Of a stretch of 12,054 nt of DNA, positions 6,724 through 12,054 are shown piece after piece. Source of the stretch: CAIXRL01 sp964619155 (GTDB lineage Bacteria; Eisenbacteria; RBG-16-71-46); the NCBI GenBank assembly GCA_964619155.1, contig CAZUEM010000109.1, positions 1-12,054 of the forward strand. Direction: 5' to 3'. Position numbers and translations under genes: made by a program. Below the pieces are notes generated by a model. The model did not search any database, was not told where the DNA came from, and worked only from the letters and a program-made list of their open reading frames with translations. Positions within the stretch are counted from its first letter, which is position 1. Every line of letters begins with the position of its first letter.

Positions 6724-7117
6724 GATCCCTTCCTCCTCGAGCGGCGCGTCGGGGGGAGCCGTGCCGCAGGTGACTGCGGAATCGGTGCGCGGGACCAGTT
6801 TCGGCCTCGCGCCTGACACGCGACGGAAGGACCGGAGGAGGAAGGGAGTCCGTCCGAACGACAGGGAAACGTTACGCCCCCGGCCCGAGCGCCGTCCGGC
6901 CCGCGGAATCCGCCGGGAGAACGCGTTCTCGCGTCCCAACCCCGGCCCCGGCCGGGGCGTCCAAGCCTGCGGCGCCGCAGTTCGCCACCAGCGCGGCAAA
7001 TCCCGTGACCGTACGCCGCGTTTCGGGCGGCGCGCCGGGGAACGCGCGGGTATCTTCGTGCGTCCTTTTCGCCGACACGGACCTGATCGACCTGAACCGA
7101 CCCCAAGGACCCCTCGC
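6724..7117. other. Divergent promoter region between the peptidase operon and the TonB receptor
   Basis: A 394-bp gap flanked by divergent genes, so it must contain promoters in both directions. It holds a 14-bp perfect palindrome (6917-6930, separate entry) near its middle, a 12-bp perfect palindrome CCCCGGCCGGGG (6946-6957), the GAGGAGG site of the minus-strand gene (6732-6738) and AAGGA (7105-7109) of the plus-strand gene. TATCTT at 7051-7056 is -10-like, but no acceptable -35 hexamer sits 16-18 bp upstream. No coding sequence is credible here. Confidence 0.6.
6917..6930. promoter_or_regulatory. Candidate operator palindrome in the divergent intergenic region
   Basis: GAGAACGCGTTCTC is its own reverse complement over all 14 bases. 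It lies nearly midway between the two divergent start codons (about 190 bp from each), with a second perfect palindrome 15 bp to its right. This is the expected form of a site for a dimeric regulator controlling both transcripts; the regulator is unknown. Confidence 0.4.
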
Positions 7118-9949
7118 ATGCGTCCTGCCGCACCGCTGCTCGCCGCGCTCCTCCTCGTCTCCCCCGCCCTCGCCTTCGCGCAAGCCGGCGGCCTCAAGGG
7201 CCGCTTCGCCGACGCCTCGACGAAGGCGTCAGTGGCCGGCGTCGCGGTCAAGCTCACGGCCGACTCCGACACGTCGTTCGTCCGCCGGGTGACCGCGAAG
7301 GACGACGGCACGTTCGCGTTCTCCGGGCTGCCGCTCCAGTCGTACCGGCTCGAGGGCACGCGGCTCGGTTACGCGCCCTTCCGCAGGACGATCGCGGTGA
7401 CGAAGGCCGACCAGGACGCCGGCTCGATCGAACTGACGCCACAGTCGGTGCCGGTCGCCGGCATCACCGTCACCGAGTCCCCGGCGCCCGCGGTCGTCCG
7501 CGACGACACGACCGAGTTCCGCGCCAGCGCGGTCAAGGTCCACAAGGACGCCACGGCCGAGGAACTGGTGCAGAAGATGCCGGGCGTCACGCTCGAGAAC
7601 GGGCAGGTCAAGGCGCAGGGCGAGCAGGTGCGCAACGTGCTCGTCAACGGCCGGCCGTTCTTCGGCAGCGACCCGACCGCGGCCATGCGCAACCTGCCCG
7701 CCGAGGTCGTGGACCGCATCCAGGTCTACGACCGCATGAGCGACCAGGCCGAGTTCAGCGGCTTCGACGACGGCTCGTCCGAGAAGACCATGAACTTCAT
7801 CCTGCGCGACCAGCGGGCGACCTTCGGCAAGGTGTACGGCGGCGGCGGCGACCAGGACCTCTACCAGGCGGGCGGCAACTTCACCGCCCTGCGCGGCGCC
7901 TCGCGGCTCAGCCTCATCGGCATGTCGAACAACATCAACCAGAAGAACTTCTCGCACCAGGACCTGTTCGGCGCGATGAGCGGCCAGGGCGGCGGCGGCG
8001 GGCCGCGGATCATGATGATGCACGGCGGGCGCCCGCCCGGCGGCGGCAACCAGCAGATCGTCCGCATGGGCGGCGGCGGCGGCGGCACGTCGTTCGACCC
8101 GGGCAGCTTCCTCGTCGGCCAGCAGGCCGGCGTCGCCACCACGCACGCGGGCGGCACGAACTACAACGGCCAGTGGGGCCGAAAGCTCCAGGTCAACGCC
8201 AGCCTGTTCGCCAACGACGCCGACACCGACAACCGCCAGACGCTCGCGCGCCAGTACATCCCCGCGCAGGACTCGCTGGCGTTCTACGACCAGCGCAGCG
8301 TCTCGAACGACCGCAACGGCAACCAGCGCTTCGACGCGCGCATCGAGTGGAAGCCCGACTCGCTCAACTCCGTGATCTTCTCGCCGCGGCTCTACTTCCA
8401 GCAGAGCGACGCGACGAACGGCGGCGACGCCGCCAACGTGGGCACCCTGGGCTCGCTGCTCGGGCGCGCGACCAGCGATACGCGCGAGCAGGTGGACGGC
8501 AACAACCTCTCGTCGCGCCTGACGCTGCGGCACCGCTTCGGCAAGCGCGGCCGCAACGTCTCGGCCGACCTCAATGCGGGCAGCACGCTGCGCGACGGCG
8601 AGAGCGAGCAGCGCTCGTTCACGGACTACTACGAGGGCGCGACGGTCACGGCCAGCGACACGCTCGACCAGCAGGGCGACTCGCGGACGCTGACGCGCAC
8701 GTTCTCGACGCGCATCGCCTTCACCGAGCCGCTCGCGCCGGGCCTGCAGGCGCAGCTCATCTACAACCCCTCGCTCACCTCGAGCACGTCCGACGCGCGC
8801 ACCTTCAGCCGCGACGGCGCGGGCGGCTACACGCTGCCCGAGAGCACGCTCTCCAACTCCTACGAGAGCCGCACCACCGCGCAGAACGGCGGGCTCGCGC
8901 TGCTGTGGACGCGGGGCCCCTGGAAGCTGCTCTCGAACGCCTCGTACCAGAGCACGCGGCTGCGCTCGGAGCAGACGTTCCCCGAGACGCGGGTGCTCGA
9001 GCGCACGTTCGGCGACGTGCTGCCGTCGGTGACGCTGACCGGCAACTTCGCGAACCGGCGCAACCTGCGACTCGCCTGGAACACCTCGACCGACGCGCCG
9101 TCCATCCGCCAGCTCCAGAACGTGGTCAACAACTCGAACCCGCTGGCGCTCTCGACCGGCAACCCGGCGCTGCGCCCGAGCTACCGGAACACGGTGTCGC
9201 TGCGCTACAACGAGGCCGACCCGCAGCGCTCGCGCAGCCGGTTCGTGTTCGCGAACGTCACGCGCACCTCGCGGCCGATCGTCAACAGCATCTTCGTCGC
9301 GCCCTCCGACACGGTGCTCGACGGCATCGCGCTCGCGCGCGGCACGCAGCTCACGCGGCCCGTGAACGGCGACGAGCCGTCGTGGAACGCCAACCTGTTC
9401 GGCGTCTACAGCCGCCCGACGCCGTGGGTGAAGACCATCTGGAGCCTCAACGGCGGCGGCTCGTTCACGCGCACGCCCACCTACGTCGGCCACGGCGCGA
9501 ACGTGGGCGACACCTGGGCGCTGCGCGCCGGCACGGTCGTGGCCAGCAACATCAGCCAGAACCTCGACTTCAACGTCAGCTACCAGGGCACCTACAACCT
9601 GGCGCGCAACTCGCGGACGAGCGGCACCGCGGGCGACTACTACACGCACTCGCTCGGCCTGCGGTTCAACGCCGTCGCGCCGCGCGGCATCGTGATCCGG
9701 CAGGAGGTCCGGCACGCGCTGCAGAGCGGCGTGCCGTCGGCCTACGGGCAGGACGTGGTGCTCTGGGACACGACGCTCGGCAAGAAGTTCCTCAAGAACG
9801 ACCGCGGCGAGTTCCGGGTCACGGCGACCGACGTGCTCGCGCAGAACCGCAGCGTGAGCCGCAACGTCACCGAGACCTACGTGCAGGACCAGCGCGACCT
9901 CGCGCTCGGCCGCTACGTGCAGGCGGTCTTCACCTACTCGTTCCGCTGA
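7118..9949 (+). CDS. TonB-dependent receptor / outer-membrane beta-barrel family protein with carboxypeptidase-regulatory-like N-terminal domain
   Basis: A 943-residue outer-membrane receptor. The ATG at 7118 has AAGGA (7105-7109) eight bases ahead and starts a signal peptide (MRPAAPLLAALLLVSPALAFAQ). Residues 25-110 are a carboxypeptidase-regulatory-like beta domain (GLKGRFADASTKASVAGVAV ... FAFSGLPLQSYRLEGTRLGY). Residues about 130-230 are the plug. Its segments KVHKDATAEELVQKMPGVTL, VKAQGEQVRNVLVNGRPFFG, NLPAEVVDRIQVYDRMSDQA and FSGFDDGSSEKTMNFILR match closely the plug of Bacteroidetes-type 'outer membrane beta-barrel' receptors (Pfam OMP_b-brl_3 class). The remaining 700 residues are alternating beta strands with Asn/Thr/Asp-rich loops, ending YVQAVFTYSFR, an aromatic beta-signal-like end. 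A glycine- and methionine-rich loop is at 289-328. Energy for import would come from TonB-ExbBD, not present here. The substrate cannot be told: no SusD partner or siderophore/vitamin gene is adjacent. The gene stands alone, convergent with the exonuclease gene. Confidence 0.93.
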   Translation: MRPAAPLLAALLLVSPALAFAQAGGLKGRFADASTKASVAGVAVKLTADSDTSFVRRVTAKDDGTFAFSGLPLQSYRLEGTRLGYAPFRRTIAVTKADQDAGSIELTPQSVPVAGITVTESPAPAVVRDDTTEFRASAVKVHKDATAEELVQKMPGVTLENGQVKAQGEQVRNVLVNGRPFFGSDPTAAMRNLPAEVVDRIQVYDRMSDQAEFSGFDDGSSEKTMNFILRDQRATFGKVYGGGGDQDLYQAGGNFTALRGASRLSLIGMSNNINQKNFSHQDLFGAMSGQGGGGGPRIMMMHGGRPPGGGNQQIVRMGGGGGGTSFDPGSFLVGQQAGVATTHAGGTNYNGQWGRKLQVNASLFANDADTDNRQTLARQYIPAQDSLAFYDQRSVSNDRNGNQRFDARIEWKPDSLNSVIFSPRLYFQQSDATNGGDAANVGTLGSLLGRATSDTREQVDGNNLSSRLTLRHRFGKRGRNVSADLNAGSTLRDGESEQRSFTDYYEGATVTASDTLDQQGDSRTLTRTFSTRIAFTEPLAPGLQAQLIYNPSLTSSTSDARTFSRDGAGGYTLPESTLSNSYESRTTAQNGGLALLWTRGPWKLLSNASYQSTRLRSEQTFPETRVLERTFGDVLPSVTLTGNFANRRNLRLAWNTSTDAPSIRQLQNVVNNSNPLALSTGNPALRPSYRNTVSLRYNEADPQRSRSRFVFANVTRTSRPIVNSIFVAPSDTVLDGIALARGTQLTRPVNGDEPSWNANLFGVYSRPTPWVKTIWSLNGGGSFTRTPTYVGHGANVGDTWALRAGTVVASNISQNLDFNVSYQGTYNLARNSRTSGTAGDYYTHSLGLRFNAVAPRGIVIRQEVRHALQSGVPSAYGQDVVLWDTTLGKKFLKNDRGEFRVTATDVLAQNRSVSRNVTETYVQDQRDLALGRYVQAVFTYSFR

Positions 9950-10010
9950 GCCGCGGAGGCCACGAGGCCGGGCGCGCGCCGGAGCGCCACGAGGGCGGCG
10001 GGCGCAAGAG

Positions 10011-10161
10011 GTTCCAGCGGTTCGGCAGCAGCGGCGCGACGGCGGTGCGTCCGGCGAGGGCGAAGCCAGGGATGGCGAGAGCCCGAGTGGATGCAGCGCA
10101 GCGAGGCCGGATGCCGAGCAAGCGGGCCGCGGGCGCGCCGCTGCTGCCGAACCGCTGGAAC
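10011..10161. repeat. 151-bp element with 28-bp perfect terminal inverted repeats and nested internal stems
   Basis: The left arm 10011-10038 (starts GTTCCAGCGG, ends GGCGCG) is an exact reverse complement of the right arm 10134-10161 (starts CGCGCC, ends CGCTGGAAC). The outer stem extends by a G-T wobble plus two pairs at 10008-10010/10162-10164. Inside, GCGTCCGGC (10047-10055) pairs with GCCGGATGC (10106-10114), nine pairs with one wobble. Within that, GGGC (10058-10061)/GCCC (10081-10084) encloses GCCA/TGGC (10065-10068/10073-10076) capped by a GNRA-type loop GGGA, with a purine internal loop GAA/GAGA. It fills most of the gap between the convergent receptor (stop 9947-9949) and exonuclease (stop 10166-10168) genes, ending five bases before the latter's stop codon. 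It may be a bidirectional 3'-end structure, a mobile palindromic repeat (MITE/REP-like), or a structured RNA. No transposase or T-tract is present, and I cannot tell whether other copies exist. Confidence 0.8.
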
Positions 10162-10165
10162 TTCC

Positions 10166-10927
<762 letters not shown>

Positions 10928-10937
10928 GGAGCCTCCT

Positions 10938-10955
10938 CGCCCGGCTTTCCGGGCG
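10938..10955 (-). other. Hairpin just upstream of the exonuclease ribosome binding site
   Basis: CGCCCGG (10938-10944) and CCGGGCG (10949-10955) form a perfect 7-bp stem around CTTT (AAAG on the transcript). It lies in the 66-bp gap after the methyltransferase gene and its 3' arm runs almost into the GAGGAGG site of the exonuclease gene. It could terminate or stabilise the upstream message, or tune translation of the downstream one; no U-run supports strong termination. Confidence 0.45.
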
Positions 10956-10993
10956 TGTCGAACGTCGGGGGTCGTCGGGAGCGGCGTCGCGCC

Positions 10994-11728
10994 TCAGCGC
11001 TCGGCTTCGCCGCGCATGGGCACGAACCGCACCGGCAGCAGCTTCGTGGTCCGCACTCTGCCGCGCGCGTCCTTCTCGAGCAACCGCAGTTCCTGCACGC
11101 CGCCCTCGGGGCCGACCGGCGCGACCAATCGGCCGCCCGGCGCGAGTTGCGCGAGGAGCGGGGCCGGCACGCGCTCGGGCGCGGCGGTCAGCAGGATGGC
11201 GTCGAAGGGCGCCGCCTCGGGCCAGCCCGCGTAGCCGTCCCCGGTGCGCACCTCGGCGGCGTAGCCGAGCCGCGCGAGCCGCGCGCGGGCGCTGTCGGCG
11301 AGCGGCGCGAGGATCTCGATGCTGTGCACGCGGCAGCCCGCGGCCGCGAGCACCGCCGCCTGGTAGCCCGAGCCCGTCCCCACCTCGAGCACGCGCAGCC
11401 CCGGCCGCGGCCGGATGGCCTCGGTCATGATCGCGACGATCGCGGGCTGCGAGATGGTCTGCCCGTGCCCGATCGGCAGCGCCTCGTCGGCGTACGCGAG
11501 GAAGCGCCACGCCGCCGGCACGAACTCGTGGCGCGGCACCGCGCGCAGCGCCGCGAGCGTCGCCGAGTCGCGCACGCCCTGCGCGGCGATGGACGCGACC
11601 AGCGCCTCGCGCTGCTCGCGCCAGCTCGACTCGGGGGGCGCCGCGCACGATCCGGGAGCGAGCGCCGCCACCGCGAGCGCCGCGGCCGCGAGGGCCGCGC
11701 GCGCCGGATGCGGGAAGGACCGTTCCAT
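10994..11728 (-). CDS. pcm: Exported protein-L-isoaspartate O-methyltransferase
   Basis: A 244-residue SAM-dependent methyltransferase that repairs isoaspartyl residues formed by spontaneous damage of Asn/Asp in proteins. Family hallmarks in order: VPRHEFVPAAWRFLAYADEA (64-83); GHGQTISQPAIVAIM (87-101), the signature substrate/cofactor segment; VLEVGTGSGYQAAVLA (113-128), SAM-binding motif I; VHSIEI with acidic E138; FDAILLTAA (175-183), motif II; and LLAQLAPGGRLVAPVG (191-206), motif III. Length is slightly over the usual 205-215 because of an N-terminal signal-like segment (MERSFPHPAR, hydrophobic AALAAAALAVAALAPGSC). The C28 context PGSC is a poor lipobox, so lipoprotein anchoring is uncertain, but export to the periplasm is likely. 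No Shine-Dalgarno site is visible; a hairpin abuts the start codon instead. It lies in a same-strand series with a hydrolase upstream (78 bp) and the exonuclease downstream (66 bp). Confidence 0.9.
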   Translation of the reverse strand: MERSFPHPARAALAAAALAVAALAPGSCAAPPESSWREQREALVASIAAQGVRDSATLAALRAVPRHEFVPAAWRFLAYADEALPIGHGQTISQPAIVAIMTEAIRPRPGLRVLEVGTGSGYQAAVLAAAGCRVHSIEILAPLADSARARLARLGYAAEVRTGDGYAGWPEAAPFDAILLTAAPERVPAPLLAQLAPGGRLVAPVGPEGGVQELRLLEKDARGRVRTTKLLPVRFVPMRGEAER

Positions 11729-11748
11729 GCGGCGGACGTTCCCGCCGC
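11729..11748 (-). promoter_or_regulatory. Hairpin directly abutting the pcm start codon
   Basis: GCGGCGG (11729-11735) and CCGCCGC (11742-11748) form a perfect 7-bp stem with a 6-base loop. On the transcript the 3' arm ends at the base before AUG, occupying the place where a Shine-Dalgarno site would be. Either translation starts by a leaderless-like or coupled route, or the structure restrains initiation. Confidence 0.4.
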
Positions 11749-11806
11749 TCCGGGCCGCCGTCCAGCCCGATCTCCCGGCCGGCGCACGCGCCCCGGGGCC
11801 GCCGCT

Positions 11807-12054
11807 TCAGCGCGGCGGCAGCGTGCCGAGCCAGCGCCAGGTCGCGGTCACGATCGCCTCGACCTCGTCGCGATTCTCGGGCCGCAGGTGCGCGCCCGGG
11901 TGCGTCGCGCGCTCGGCGTGCGGGTAGGCCGCGTGCAGCCGCTCGACGCACGCGCGCGGGTAGCGCTCCTCGCGCTCGGCGTCCACGAGCAGCACCGGCA
12001 GCGCGCGCGCCGCGGCCCCGTGGCGCGCGGGCTCGAGCGGCGCCAGCAGCCGCG
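11807..12054 (-). CDS. Probable alpha/beta hydrolase, C-terminal fragment
   Basis: The frame enters from the right edge and stops with TGA at 11807-11809, leaving about 81 C-terminal residues. The segment ALPVLLVDAEREERYPRACV looks like the strand carrying the acidic member of the triad (P.L.+.G..D..+P). HPGAHLRPENRDEVEAIV places a histidine before the final helix, as in alpha/beta hydrolases of the dienelactone-hydrolase or BAAT type. The nucleophile elbow lies outside the window, so the assignment rests on fold-like spacing only. It is on the same strand as pcm, 78 bp upstream of it, and could share its transcript. Confidence 0.55.
   Translation of the reverse strand, partial: RLLAPLEPARHGAAARALPVLLVDAEREERYPRACVERLHAAYPHAERATHPGAHLRPENRDEVEAIVTATWRWLGTLPPR

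Noticed and set aside
7051..7056. TATCTT as a -10 box for the TonB receptor
   Set aside because: No -35-like hexamer is found 16-18 bp upstream in a GC-rich context, so the match is not better than chance.
7229..9715. Long minus-strand open frame opposite the TonB receptor, and the plus-strand frame 8173-10233 overlapping it
   Set aside because: Both have low-complexity composition without recognisable domains, while the receptor frame shows continuous family features from signal peptide to terminal strand.
9959..9994. 9-bp direct repeat GCCACGAGG (9959-9967 and 9986-9994) as a target-site duplication for the neighbouring element
   Set aside because: Both copies lie on the left side of the element rather than flanking it, so they cannot be its target duplication; likely chance in GC-rich DNA.
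10011..10161. Integron attC recombination site
   Set aside because: The element begins with GTTCC and ends with GGAAC, the reverse of the RYYYAAC...GTTRRRY arrangement of attC, and there is no integrase or cassette array nearby.
11645..11656. Lipobox in the methyltransferase N-terminus (C28)
   Set aside because: The residues before the cysteine are PGS; Pro at -3 is not typical, so ordinary signal peptidase cleavage or an uncleaved anchor is equally likely.

Overview
This is a GC-rich (roughly 70%), fully bacterial chromosomal window with no phage, IS or CRISPR signature. Two proteins point to the FCB superphylum. One is a 943-residue outer-membrane TonB-dependent receptor of the 'CarboxypepD_reg + plug + beta-barrel family' type. 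The other is a 1500-residue secreted metallopeptidase-like protein ending in a FlgD-like/type IX-secretion-style sorting domain. With the very high GC this combination suggests something like Candidatus Eisenbacteria or a relative; the phylum is an inference. The envelope is clearly didermic: outer-membrane barrel, periplasmic c-type cytochrome, and signal peptides on almost every complete gene.

Layout. 1-254 (+): C-terminal end of a LuxR/GerE-type transcription regulator. 255-591: gene-free leader with a strong inverted repeat (candidate operator). 592-1611 (+): probable two-gene operon of a small c-type cytochrome and a small exported protein of unknown role. 1612-1756: convergent intergenic region with a 13-bp perfect-stem hairpin, probably a bidirectional terminator. 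1757-6723 (-): two-gene operon read right to left, a small exported coiled-coil protein followed 20 bp later by the giant peptidase-like protein, which carries a tandem duplication of about 370 residues. 6724-7117: divergent promoter region with two perfect palindromes. 7118-9949 (+): the TonB-dependent receptor. 9950-10165: convergent intergenic region filled by a 151-bp element with 28-bp perfect terminal inverted repeats and nested internal stems. 10166-12054 (-): an exported DEDD-type exonuclease-like protein, an exported protein-L-isoaspartate methyltransferase, and the C-terminal end of a probable alpha/beta hydrolase, all in one orientation.

Functionally the window looks like envelope and secretome biology: outer-membrane uptake, secreted proteolysis or adhesion, periplasmic electron transfer, and repair or processing enzymes carrying export signals. 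The least ordinary items are the 151-bp hairpin element at 10011-10161, the exported exonuclease-like protein whose final catalytic aspartate appears to be replaced by glycine, and the duplicated, cysteine/calcium-motif-containing metallopeptidase.
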